From the NCBI GenBank assembly GCA_009602735.1, contig WELA01004268.1, forward strand, positions 733,588 through 797,587: a DNA stretch of 64,000 nt. The letters run 5' to 3'. A program made the translations under genes and the position numbers. Positions 44,838 through 55,822 of this stretch are shown in pieces; the stretch's first letter is position 1, and every line of letters starts with the position of its first letter. Origin of the DNA: Mesotaenium endlicherianum (taxonomy: Eukaryota; Streptophyta; Zygnematophyceae; Zygnematales; Mesotaeniaceae). The notes below the pieces were generated by a model. That model did not search any database. It saw only the letters and a program-made list of their open reading frames with translations, and had not been told where the DNA came from.

Positions 44838-45974
44838 CTATAGGCAGCTCACCTCCAAAGGTGGTAGCTTCCTCCTGCAGGCAGCTATCTCTCGAGCTCT
44901 CTTCATGAGCTCTCGCCCTGTCAGGTTCTCGCCTGGAACAAATAACTTTGGTGCCGCTTGCTCACGCTCCTTCTGCCGCTCTTCTTGCAATCTGTCCTCC
45001 TCTGCTCTGTGCACCTGCAGCTGCCTGACTTGCTCTGCAATCTTTTCCCTAGCATCTCTCATGACTTGTATAGCAGCTTGTCTAGCTACTTTAGTATCAG
45101 ATGGAGGCAGAGGTTGAAAGGCAACATCAAAGTCTGCTTTTACTTGTGCGGGTGTGCGCATATCCTCATTCCTACGCATGCTTAATTCACGAGCTATTAA
45201 GTCAGCAGCTTCCTGCAACTCGCAAGCTTTCCTTAAGTTCTCTTTCTCTCGAGAAACTCTCTCTTGTTCCTTCTGTACAAGGCTTGCTCTTGCTATATCT
45301 GCAGCCTCTATCATGGAATCTTTCACACAAAGTCCACGAGCAAGCATCCTATGACAATAATCAACTAGCCTGTAGTGAATGTGAGTGCTAGTGTCTATGT
45401 TGTGAGGTGCTTTCCAAACTAGTCTGTCATAGCACTGATCAGGAGCCAGCACAACATGCCCCCCCCTATTTAAGATTGAAAATGAAAATTTTAAAGTAAG
45501 TGTTTTCTCTCTTGACTTGTTCATCCTCCAATCTATGAAGAAAGGGGGGATGATAGCAACAACCTCCCCTGACTTTGGTAACAACTTTGCTGCCCCATAG
45601 CCCAAATCGGCATTCACACTTTGAAAAGATAGGAGGGCATCTAAGTCTTCTACAGACCAACAAACTCTTCGAATGCTCCTGGACACCATAGGCTCTGTTT
45701 TGGTGATATAATGTGAGACTTCTGTGCCTACTCTCTCAAACAGAGTCTCAAACAAAGCTTTAGGGACATTCACATCAACCATGCGAACACCTGCCTGAGG
45801 AGTAGAATCTAACCTTGCATACAGACGTCTCCTATAGTTTGAATGCCACTCCTGAGGGTCCACCTCAACGGCTCGCATGAAGGACTTGCTGCACCTCTCA
45901 CAGTAGGAGAGTCCTCTTCCTCTTTGTAGGCCGCAATTGCTGCAGTAGTTCGGAAGTGAGGCCATGTTGTACAT
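44838..45974 (-). CDS. Transposon ORF1: zinc-ribbon/coiled-coil protein (378 aa), partner of ORF2
   Basis: Opens at ATG 45974 (MYNMASLPNYC). The second ATG, three codons in, is the one aligned with copy A and may be the real start. Residues 11-28 form C-x2-C-x10-C-x2-C (CSNCGLQRGRGLSYCERC), a zinc-ribbon pattern. The middle region contains VSRSIRRVCWSVEDL, the block LLPKSGEVVAIIPPFF, and RGGHVVLAPDQCYDRLVW. From about residue 215 on it is a long charged helix/coiled coil (QKEQERVSREKENLRK). The gene is tail to tail with ORF2, 57 bp apart. No kelch repeats or PHD finger are visible, so no homology to RAG2 is claimed. Its conserved presence in both copies suggests a role in transposition. Not recognised as a known family. 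Confidence 0.85.
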   Translation of the reverse strand: MYNMASLPNYCSNCGLQRGRGLSYCERCSKSFMRAVEVDPQEWHSNYRRRLYARLDSTPQAGVRMVDVNVPKALFETLFERVGTEVSHYITKTEPMVSRSIRRVCWSVEDLDALLSFQSVNADLGYGAAKLLPKSGEVVAIIPPFFIDWRMNKSREKTLTLKFSFSILNRGGHVVLAPDQCYDRLVWKAPHNIDTSTHIHYRLVDYCHRMLARGLCVKDSMIEAADIARASLVQKEQERVSREKENLRKACELQEAADLIARELSMRRNEDMRTPAQVKADFDVAFQPLPPSDTKVARQAAIQVMRDAREKIAEQVRQLQVHRAEEDRLQEERQKEREQAAPKLFVPGENLTGRELMKRAREIAACRRKLPPLEVSCL

Positions 45975-46718
45975 GGCTCACCTGGCAGACTTACTTGGCT
46001 GCCTTACCTGTCAAACCCCCACTTAATGGTAAACCAAACCATAAGATATGTAAGAAGATATAAAGGACAAATTTATGGTAGTAATTACTGTTCTGCAGCT
46101 CTTGTTGCAAGGCATATCTCCATCTGGCCGCTCATAATGACTTTTAGTGCAAAACTATGTTAACCCTCATACTGGTCAAATCAGCCTGCAATCCTAAATG
46201 ATGAAAAAGACGTTGAAAATGGCCCATTTTACGTTTCAAAGAGGCCTCTTACTCTTCCGTTTGTATACAGGTTACTTCAGCCCGCTAGTACCCCTCCACA
46301 CAATTATAACTCAAACCGTAAAAAAACTTATCTATGCAAGAAAGGCCACGGTGAGTACCGGAGCAACTCATTTATGCATCGTTCAAAAGAAGAACAGAAC
46401 ATTCTAATCAACTACACAGAGTGTTAACGCGGCTGGTATAAAGCAAAAAACGCCATGTTCTTACTTTTAGTAGGCTAGGTACTTGCAAGTCCGGCGGTTT
46501 GTACAAGCGTGGTTGTCTCTATAGTTTACGATAATCCCCACTGTTTGTCTCGTTGGGTTTGCCTACAAGTATATTATAACTTTCACTAAGAAGACTAGAG
46601 CTATAAGAGCGTAAATAAGAAGTTAGGAATTGACAGCAGAGAGGTTAACATTCGCCTTCTCCTCAAAGTGACGCGAAACGAACGAATCGGTACTTTTGAG
46701 TAACCCCTGCGCCAAATT

Positions 46719-46755
46719 TAAGTGTCCGTCAATTTACCCGCGTGTGTTGCATGTG
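46719..46755 (-). repeat. ORF1-side terminal inverted repeat of copy B
   Basis: The complement reads CACATGCA, 21 bp, GACACTTAAATTTGGCG. Copy A has CACATGCA, 22 bp, GACACTTAATTTTGGCG at 6825. Confidence 0.85.
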
Positions 46756-47107
46756 CAGTTACTTACATCCAGTTACTTCCCTCAACTACCGCTCTTGCTA
46801 CTGGACTTTTACAAGTTGTTTATCATGTATTGTCAAGTGATGTCTAGCTCAATTGACACACGTTTGTAGCACATGGAGTTCGAACTTTGATGCACTACTT
46901 TGATGCTCTCTATATGCATGTGAAAATTACTTTGGAAGTCCTACAGTGTAAGTTATTAATTCTGAAAAATATCCAATGCATCATTGGGCCGGGGCTAAGC
47001 CAAATAGTCTATGCACGTGAGACAGAAATGGACATATTGCAGACTGCGGTGCCCTCCATTGGTAGAATATGTTGCAACCATGCCAAAATACAGATATTCC
47101 ACAAAAC

Positions 47108-49609
47108 TTATCCTTGTCGTAGTGAGCGTGCCACCTGCAAGCGTCCCAAGAAAGAGAACAAGTATTATAATTTGGATAGTTGTGTACACAAGGTATGCCT
47201 GAGGTAGTACTGACAAACTTGTAAGACACCAATTCCTTTACTTAGCATCCCTGAATGCAAAGTTCAGGACCTACCTGTGCTCAAAATATCATTGACCATG
47301 CAGTTGAAACGGGCACGACTGTTGACTTGGAAGCATGCACGGGAGAAATGAGAGGGAGGGCACCTGCAGAGCAGCTTCAGGGATCCTCTTCACCGACGGA
47401 TAAATGCAGCCTCTGTCTAGGTCGCCAGGCAGCACCATATTGGCCAACGCCTGCGCTGCAGCATAAAAGCTGTAAGGCTCGATGCTGCTTCTCTTGGAAT
47501 CAACAGTTCCTGCAAGAGACCCCCAAGCTCGGATACCTCAGCTTCACTGCAAGAGGAGACTCCAAGTCAGCGCTGCAGCTGCAGCAAGCCCACAGCATGC
47601 TGAAAGGTGAAAGGAGGGCAAGAGATCATCCCTGGTACTGGTTGCAACATCGACTTTGAAACACTAATTTGAATTAAAGATGGAAAGCCAGAGGCTGCAC
47701 GCCGTCCACAAGCCTCAGGCCAGTTGGCAGCTCACTCCAACTCCCCTCCCAGTCAAATCTGATGCGGGACCACTGGTATCAGCGGCGTCGCCGATAGTGT
47801 GGTGCTCCTTCCAAGTCTGATAGCAGAAACGTGAACAAAACTAGCTCGCTCTCCTCCCTGGTATTCAAACAACCCGTGTCATAGCTGTCCCTCCCTGCGC
47901 ATAGATCCTCACAGCTCGGCTGCCGCACTACGGGCCCGGCTACGTCGCAACGCAAAGCCCCGCTAGCCTTGGGGAGGGTGTCGTGGGTGTATCTGCCCTG
48001 GAAGAGGACCACATGCAGATGTACATCGCACACACACGCAGCACAGGGGCATTGCTTGATTTGTAGGGCCACACCAGAGAGCTGACATATTGGAGGACTA
48101 TGGATATTGCCAGCGCGAGCAAGACCAAGCACATACATAGGCAAAGGGTGCATGTTCCCCAGCAGCCGCCGAGTGAGCGAGGTCGCCGTCGCACTCTTTA
48201 CATTGTGCATGGGATGGCTCTGCAGCGGACGGCGCTGAGGGGAGCGAGAGGGCGCACCGAGGGCGATGCCGGGGAAGATGAAGGCGTTGTTGGCAAAGCC
48301 CGTCTCGTACGTGGTGCCGTTCACACTGACGGGGGGGAAGGCGCTGCCGCTCGCGAAGATGGCGCGCCCGCTTGTGATGGCCAGGGCCTCGGCGGCCGTG
48401 CACTCGCACTTGCTGAGCGGGTTGGACAGCGCCAGGATGACGGGCCGCTCGTTCGCGGCCGCCATGGCGTGTATCACCTGCCCGTGCGAAGGAGAGGCGC
48501 AAACACACACGTGCACCACCCACCGCCAGAGCTCAAATGCTCGCTGCCACATCTGTGCAAGCACTCCTGAGGGCGGGAGGAGGCGATGGCAGAAGCTTGA
48601 GTAGGAAGCCAAGAAACTTCAAAGGAAGCTCATGAGTCATTAATTGGAGAGGAGCTGGGCTGCAGAGAGCCTCCTGCGAGAAGGATACACAACAAGGCTG
48701 CCCTCATTGTACTGCGATAGCCGTTTAACAAGGAAGGCGTTGATAATTGCTGCAAGGGCTGCATGGCCATCGCCCAGTGCAGGCAGGTGAAATGGCAGCA
48801 GATGCTCTCAGCGCTCACGTTCAAGTGACGTTAAACAGTGTGGCAACTCGTGCAAGCACCCCCTCCTCTGGCGCCAACACACGGTACTCAGCCGCACGGC
48901 TGCCCCCACTATTCCCGCCTGTCGAGTGCCTGACTGTTAACCCGGGTGGAGAGATGAAGAGACGAACCTCTGGGGTGAAGGCGCCCTTGACACCGGCTGC
49001 CCCAATCAGAGTGGTGGGCTCCAGGCTGCGCACGCAGCTCTCCAGGCTTGCGGGGCTCTTGGGCAGGCCCCTCTCAAAGCCGCCTCGAGCATACTTTCTC
49101 TTGCGGCGGGAGATGGGCGCCTCTCGTCCCTCGTAGATCAGCCCTGCGGAGTCCAGAAGCCAGATCCTGTGGAGGGCAGCAGCCTCGGAGAGGCCCTCCC
49201 GGGTGAGGGCGTACAGGAGCAGGTCGGCGATGCCGATGTTGGCCTGCAGGCAGACGCCGTGCCCAGCGTTAGACACCGTCGAATACATACACGTACAGAG
49301 ATGCTCATCAGGAATCTTGTAGGAGCAGGGGTTGCATCCAGCAGCAGCAGGAGCAGCAGCAAGAGGAGGAAGAGGAGCTGGGAGCAGCATGCCAGCTTCT
49401 CCACACATGCAGACCAGCAGCAGCAGCGGCAGCAGCAGCAGCAGCAGCGGCGGCGGCAGAGGGGAGGCCTTTGAAAGATGAAGATGAATATTTGGGTGAG
49501 CACGGGATGGTGGCCCTCTCGGAGGATGAAAAGGGAGATAGTCAAGTACCTGGCCGGCTCCAAAAAGCAAGAAGCGCTGCCACCGTTACAGACCGCCAAG
49601 ATCCGGCCC

Positions 49610-49646
<37 letters not shown>

Positions 49647-50788
49647 CAGGACAGGCCACAGCCAGCCAGGAATAGGGGGGAAGGAAGATTATATGAGTCT
49701 CAAGTTAGCTGCATAAGCAGCAAAGGTTGCATGATGTCTATTGAGGGGGGCACGCAGGGCAGATGGTGGGCAAGAGAGGGCGGGGGGGGGGGTCAATGGC
49801 CCCATGCATCTGGGATGGCGCCAGGCTGTGCGCGCCTGCAAGCCTGCTACCTGCCAGAGAAGTACCAAGCGCCTATAGCATGAGAAGCACGCTGAGAGCT
49901 TGCGGTGCGCTTATATCAACCTCCATGCTGCACTTAAACCGGGACCCCTGACCCTCTACTAGAAGAGCCTTGAGCCCCGAACAGGAAGGAAGGACAAGCA
50001 CGTGGAAGTACTCCGTGGCCGCCGGGGAGTACGCGAGGCCGGGGCCGTGACTCCCAAGTTGTGAGTTCCCCCCCCCCCGCCCCTTCCCCCTTCAGATGCC
50101 ATGGGATGGGCTTGATTCAAGCGATGGGAATGGAATGGCACCACCTGCTGGGTGAGGGGCTGGCGGGTGAGGCGGAGGGCCCCCAGGACGCCGGCCAGCG
50201 TGACAGCTGCCGTGCACTGGATGTCGTCATTGAACGTGGCTGCCGTCCCCCTATAGCGCTCCAGCAGGTCGAACGAGTTTCTGGAGCCCACATCCTGCTC
50301 GGCACGCCCCACGCGCCCTCGCCTCCCCGTCATCGTATGATCTGGAGGATGATGTAGATTTACCGGAACGAATGCACGTGTGAACGTTGCAAGGGCTGCT
50401 CCTGAAGAAGCATGCTGTCTCCTGCAGAGGTCCTATAGTTACTGGGCAGACGTACACACCGCTGAGGCAAAGTCAAGAAAGTGACTCCATATGTTTGCGG
50501 CGAGAACGCTTCCCAGGTGCAGCTGATGGAGGCGACAGACTGGCAGACGGCCAGGGTTCAAGAGGTGTCACATGGCGCTATCGCACGACCACGTTCCCGG
50601 ACCGGATCTGAGGGGGCAAGGAAACCGGCAGGGGGAGAAAGAGGCACGCGGATCATGACCTATGTGCACCCACAAGTGATGCTTGGCCTGCCCTCAACAG
50701 GAAGCAGCACAAGCAGCCCTGCTTATGCGGGCCGTATGTCCTCCAGAGGAGGAGGAGGCTGAGGCTGTGCTTGAATTGACCGCAGTTG

Positions 50789-50882
<94 letters not shown>

Positions 50883-53800
50883 GAGAGGGCGATGTGAGGC
50901 CCCAGAGAGGGGGGCAGCGGGAACAAACAGAGGGGGCAAACAAAGCCGGACTCACCTCCCAGTGAACGACAAGGGAGCGCCCGTAGCGCCGTTGGAGGGC
51001 CGCCACCAGGAGGTCCATGAGCCGCCCATACTGCTCCGGGTCTCTGCTCATTTGCTCACCAGCCAACCGCTGGCGCGCCTCTCAGACAGACACTCCCAGA
51101 TTCCAAGCCCAGGCAGGCAGGCAGGCAGGCAGGCCGGCCCACGAAGCCATCTACGGGCAAAGCTGCCAAATACATGCCTGCTGCGAAGCAATGCGCTGCA
51201 TACAGGCGTGGCCACACCGTTCAGAGTGTGCACGACAATGTAGCACATGCACTCTTGAGCTTGGCAGTTGCTGCTGTGGCTGCTGCAGCTGCTGCAGCTG
51301 CTCTTCTTGGTGTGGCACTGCCGGGGCCAGGCAGCAGACAAGAGGGGCCCGGTGTGGCTAGACCAACCTATTGACCTTTGTGATGGTGGGGGCCATTGCC
51401 CTGCTGACCCGAGTTGCCGCCAGTAGTGTGCAGCAACAGAGTGGAGCAGAACGAATGGACTCGGGAGCTCTGGGGTGCTTCTGCAGGTGTGCGATAGATG
51501 AGGCCAGTGTGTGTGTGCGTGTGTGTGTGTGTGTGTGTGTGGGTGTTGGAGAAGGAGCCCTGCTGCCGCTGTGCACCTGAGGCGGGGTTGGCGGAGGCCA
51601 ATGTAGAAGTCGTCCTGGCGCAGGGGCTCGTTGTTGGTGCCCACGTCGACCGCGACAGGCAGCACCTGCGCGGGGGCAAAGCCGCCGCAGGCGGCGTACA
51701 CCATTGCCTTGCCGGCCACAATGCCCATGCCATTTGCACCTGCGCAGCACGCCACATTACTTGGTTCAAGTCTAAATCTTTGGGAATTATTAGTTTTCAC
51801 TTGGTTTCATTCTCTGTTGTTGTTGCTTTTACTTGTTATGCTTCATGAAATCCCAGGCAGCCAGCGGCTGAGATGACAGCCGGGCAGGGGGCGGCAACGG
51901 AGGATAGTTTTGCAGACATAGAGCTACCTAGAGCCCCCCCCTGCTGCGCGAGTGTGCCTGCTCTGGCAGATGGCAGGAGTCAGCACTGCAAGCAGCCGAC
52001 TGGGAGCATCAGTTGCAGCTGAATGACTTCGGAGCCGTAGCCAGGATAGGAGAGGAGAGATAAAAAGAGAGAGAGGAAGAGAGCAAGCAGTGACCAGCCC
52101 CCCCACTCCTCATGTAGGGCTCAGGGGCGAAGAGGGCAGGGCAGCGTGCTTGAGAGTGACGCCTAGGATAAGCGAGAGGGACAGCAAGCACCCCCACCGA
52201 GGTCCCCCAGGCCAAGGACGCGCTCCCCGTCGGTGATGACGGCCACCTTCACGTCCTCCTCAGGCCACGCGGCCACCACGGCCTCCATCTGCTCCGGGGT
52301 GCTGTCGCCCTGGCTCACATACAGGCCACTGGGGCGAGGGGAGAGCATGCTGAAGCTGAGGCACGCGTCTCCCACGGTCGGCGTGTACCTGCCGCGCCAG
52401 ACCGAGGGGAAGGAGAGTCGGTAAGCGTGTAAGCGAGGGCTAGTGGACAGCTCCAGTCTCTCCCTCCCTCCCTGCCTCCCTGCCTCCCTGCCTGCCTTTC
52501 CGCTTTGTCTCTCTCTCAACATGGTTTTGAACTTGCATAGTTTCTGACTCGCACACAAGCTGAAGCGACCACAAGCCACTTGCAGCCGTTCCAGGACGGG
52601 GCTAGGGGCCATACGCCTGCGAGGAGAAGCGAGCGAGCGGAATGTGGAGTACCTACACCACTGGAAGCCAGCGCTCCAGATCGCTCCTCAGGATGGCGTA
52701 GAACGACGCCTCGTCGCGCTGCTGCAGCCCGACCAGGTGCTGGTACTGCTGGAGAGGGTCGCTGATCCTCTCCAGGGCCACCAAGCACCTCCGCATTTCG
52801 GTCTCTGCATCAACCAGCGCATCTGCAAGCAGGCGCCAAGACCGATCGATTGCGTGAGCACATGCACGAGCTGCAGCATCTCTTGGCCACGGGAGACTGC
52901 CTGTCGGACACTGCCACGCTGGAGTTTCTTAGCAAGGCCCCACGTGAGAGTGCCCAGCAGCAGCTCCTACGGCAACAGGCGACAGTCAATGAAGGATGTC
53001 AATTTCCTCTTTGTTGAGCTGCTGAGTTGCAGTTTTGCAGCGATTAACATGCAGGTGATTTATCCTGCAGGAATGCAGTATGTAATTTACGCTGCTGAAG
53101 AATGCAAGGGCTGAGCTGGACTAAATTCATTGAATGGATGCTGAAGTGAAACAACAAGTTGAGTACACAGTAACGGGGACTGCACTCTTGGACTAGTTGC
53201 TCCATGTAAGATGACCATACAAGACCTCAGATGGTTCTTATATTAATTCATGTGCCGCAGTACATTGTGGCTGACGTCTTGCTGGACTCGTTCCTTATTG
53301 CATCTCCTGCAGAACCTCAGTTGGCATGTGCACGAGAAGGGCCGTGCAAATCACCTGGAAGGAGTCCGCACAGGCCATATCTGTCTCTGTCAGGTCGAGT
53401 TATGGCCAAGCCATGGTTGATGCGAGGATCTCTCAAGGCTGCTAAGCCTCGTACTGTGTCCAAAAGGTTGCATTCAGTACCCTTCAGCTCACTGAGGGTG
53501 GGGCCTTCAGCAAGTGCTACCTGATCATATCCACCATCTTTTAAATACGGAGAAACTGCAGCTGTAACAGTAACGACAGCTGCTAAGCAGCGCCTACGAT
53601 TCGTACTCAGATGGGAGGCAGTATTTTGATTACTTTGTATGCTGCCTCCCTCTATGTCTCTTGTAGTTTCCGGTAAGCTACCTGCCTCCACTTGAAGGGT
53701 ATCACGACTCTCTACTGAAGTATCATGAGATACAGGAAGGCTCGGAACAGAAGTTGTCCCAGAGCCATGCAGTTCAGAAATACATGGACTGCAAGCTGGT

Positions 53801-54042
53801 CCATGTGTTGTCTGGTGACTTTCTCTTGACTTGCCAAGACTGTGAGGTGTGGGCTGCTCAACTTCGTGCGACAAAGTTAAGTGTCCACTGTGTGATGAAG
53901 TCCCATGCCTCTGAGCTCCACGAAAAAAATTGCTCTGAATACTAGGTCGTTGGTGATTGGGCTGCTTGTGCGCACCGCATGCTCCACTTGCTAAACAGAG
54001 GGTAGAGCAGTATGCGCCAGAGTAACCAAGTACTGACGGCAT
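47108..54042 (-). CDS. Malic enzyme (decarboxylating malate dehydrogenase), complete, 11 exons, probably organellar
   Basis: Exons on minus: 54042-53355, 52822-52657, 52388-52198, 51739-51577, 51046-50956, 50294-50145, 49576-49550, 49243-48968, 48477-48258, 47509-47364 and 47134-47108 (TAA). Phases agree throughout, giving 714 aa. The first ~195 residues are a Ser/Thr/His-rich extension with no enzyme homology, fitting an organelle-targeting region. Conserved blocks follow: LRDPRINHGLA, GLCGLLPD, PVVYTPTVGDAC (catalytic Tyr), ITDGERVLGLGDLGANGMGI, AGKAMVYAACGG (Lys), DVGTNNEPL, FNDDIQCTA (metal Asp pair), the Rossmann loop LLFGAGQANIGIADL, ILALSNPLSKCECTA, and IFPGIALG. It converts malate to pyruvate and CO2 with NAD(P)+; the cofactor was not resolved. 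Two exons are only 27 nt. The exon at 51046 depends on the least certain acceptor. Confidence 0.93.
49337..49460. repeat. CAG/CAGCAG-rich triplet tract in malic enzyme intron
   Basis: Imperfect GCA/CAG/AGG runs in the intron between exons 49550 and 49243. Confidence 0.85.
49610..49646. repeat. (CAG)n tract beside the 27-nt malic enzyme exon
   Basis: About twelve CAG triplets on +. On the gene strand they are CTG units ending about 33 bp upstream of the acceptor of exon 49576-49550. Confidence 0.92.
50791..50888. repeat. (GT)n-(GA)n compound microsatellite
   Basis: About 18 GT units followed by GA units, in the malic enzyme intron between exons 50956 and 50294. Confidence 0.96.
51509..51541. 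repeat. (GT)n microsatellite
   Basis: An almost perfect GT run in the malic enzyme intron between exons 51577 and 51046. Confidence 0.95.
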
Positions 54043-54678
54043 TCTGCAGGAATACTATTTATGCTGAAGTATTGTTTACTGAGCTGCTTAGCACCTCATA
54101 ATCAGGCATAGAAGACAGCAACTTCGTGTGTTCAGATTGTTTACCACGTGTGTCCTCTTTCTAGGTGCAATCTCTAGGTACAAGCAAGCCAGTGTCACTT
54201 CGCTTCAGTGAGCAAAGAAACATGTCATATTCACAGCACAACTATTGCACAAAATTGACTTGCATTCCCGTGCTTCGACCAGGTCTATGGACCATAGTGT
54301 ACGTGGTAGCACCCGACTACCGTATTAGACCATGGTATAAAAGCACTTTTCGCGAATCACTGTGAATTGGTCTAGATATAAGCCAAATGTGCATCTTCGA
54401 AGCGTCACGCATCCTTTTAGTTCTTTGTCCATCTCCTTTGGGCAAGTCTGCTATTTGAATAGCTGCTGTTTCAAGAAAAAGAGCGCTTTCCTTGGTGCAC
54501 AACTTGCTTACGTAAATTGGTTACTATCAAGTACGACAGGGGCATCCCGTGTCTACTGTCAATCTTCGGTGGCGACCGGCTCCTGTAGCAAATTTAGTGA
54601 AGTAGAGCGATATCAGCTGATCTTACATCTGCCACTCGTCGTGATCTGATTGTCCTGCATATTGCTAGCAATTCGTGT
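54043..54678. promoter_or_regulatory. Shared divergent promoter region (malic enzyme / Alba)
   Basis: 636 bp separate the start codons of two head-to-head genes, so both promoters and 5' UTRs must lie here unless 5' introns exist. No TATA box or named element can be assigned with confidence. Confidence 0.45.
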
Positions 54679-55822
54679 ATGGAGGGCCAGCCAGAAGAGA
54701 GGCCTGGAGGTGCTCCTCGAGAAGAGTCCAGGCGGAATAGGATACAAGTGTCCAGTACAAAGAAGCCTATCTTCTTCTATGTGAACCTTGCCAAGGTGAG
54801 GCCTGATGGTTAGTGGGGCAGCTGCTCTTGGTACGACTGTTGTTCATACAATGTACATTCATTTTAACTTCCTTGGACAATGCAAGCATCTTAACTAAGA
54901 CGTGTTGTGGAACATACTTTTCTATATAAATCTGCAGAGGTTATTGCAACGATATGGGGAGGTAGAGCTCTCTGCTCTTGGGATGGGTGAGTTCACTTCA
55001 TCTTTTGTTCTTGTACTGGTCAGTAAGACATGGATTTCTATCTAATGAAGCACAAAGATCTCGTAAGAAGCACATGAGCTGTCAGGCAACCTCTACTGTT
55101 GCCTGGGGTGCATCTGCTTGGGCACGTTTTCCTTGGCGCTAGCTCACAACACTGACGCAGTTTGGTTGCATGCATGCAGCTATCTCCACGGTTGTGACTG
55201 TTACTGAGATCCTGAAGAGTGGCAAATTTGTTATTCCACAGAGTATGTGCCTTACAACTTTCTTGATTACCATGATTTCAGCTGTCACTTTCGACCTGTC
55301 GTTGCAACCAGTGATGGCCGTTACCTCGAGTATGGCATTTTTATTCTGCTGCAACCTCTCAATTCATGAAGAAGGTGCTCTTATTGTCAAGGACACCTCA
55401 AATTTATGTACCAAGAAAGCTATTCTCACATGGAGTAAATGGGTAGCAGGAATTACAACTCTGGCAGTCGACTTGACGGATGAGGGAAGAGGACGTCCTG
55501 TACAGAAGGCAAAGGTGAGCTTGTCGAGCAACTAAGTAGTCGTTGTGATTGAATGCTTCATCAGGGAGCTTCTTGTCTGGACATTAGCTCTAAGAAGTAT
55601 AGCTGGATAAGTGGGTTGGACAAAGTTATGTTTGTGATGGAGGTATGCTGCAAAAGTTTTGCCTCTTGACTACACTACTGAATCTTGACCTTGTGAATCT
55701 TCTGACTATAGCCCCGTGCTGTACTCGTTCAGTTGGAGATTGTGTTGAGAAAGTCAGAGCAGTTTGACGAGTTGATGGCCGCAGCGACAGAGGAGGCTCA
55801 GCCTGCATCCGCAGAGGAGTGA
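54679..55822 (+). CDS. Alba-domain nucleic-acid-binding protein, 5 exons
   Basis: Exons 54679-54795, 54938-54986, 55180-55242, 55450-55514 and 55712-55822 (TGA), phases consistent, 134 aa. The Alba fold spans residues about 21-120: NRIQVSSTKKPIFFYVNLAK, then the helix RYGEVELSALGMAISTVV, VTEILKSG, ITTLAVDLTDEGRGRPVQKA and VLVQLEIVLRKSEQFDELMA. These are the signature blocks of eukaryotic single-domain Alba proteins of the plant DNA/RNA-binding type. Family members bind RNA or DNA and act in mRNA handling or chromatin. A short Ala/Glu tail follows. It shares its upstream region head-to-head with malic enzyme. Confidence 0.94.

Larger units (their letters stand above)
40615..46755 (+). mobile_element. 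RAG1/Transib-like DNA transposon, copy B (apparently intact coding capacity)
   Basis: Ends are CACATGCA at 40615-40622 and its complement at 46748-46755. GACACTTA lies 20 bp in on the left (40643-40650) and 21 bp in on the right (complement 46719-46726). The element is 6141 bp as assembled, about 5.8 kb once a 353-bp unmerged overlap is discounted. Contents in order: left terminus, two ~365-bp subterminal repeats, ORF2 (+), 57-bp gap, ORF1 (-), right terminus. Copy A has the same organisation. The flanking 5-mers (tctca left, cagtt right) do not match, so no target-site duplication is seen. Confidence 0.87.

Noticed and set aside
44838-45974. ORF1 as a RAG2 homologue
   Set aside because: The convergent arrangement is suggestive, but no kelch-type repeats or PHD finger are visible; it has a zinc ribbon and coiled coil instead.
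50791-50888. Coding potential of ORFs through GT/GA repeats in the malic enzyme introns
   Set aside because: The ORFs consist of repeat translations and lie in introns of the phase-consistent malic enzyme model on the opposite strand.
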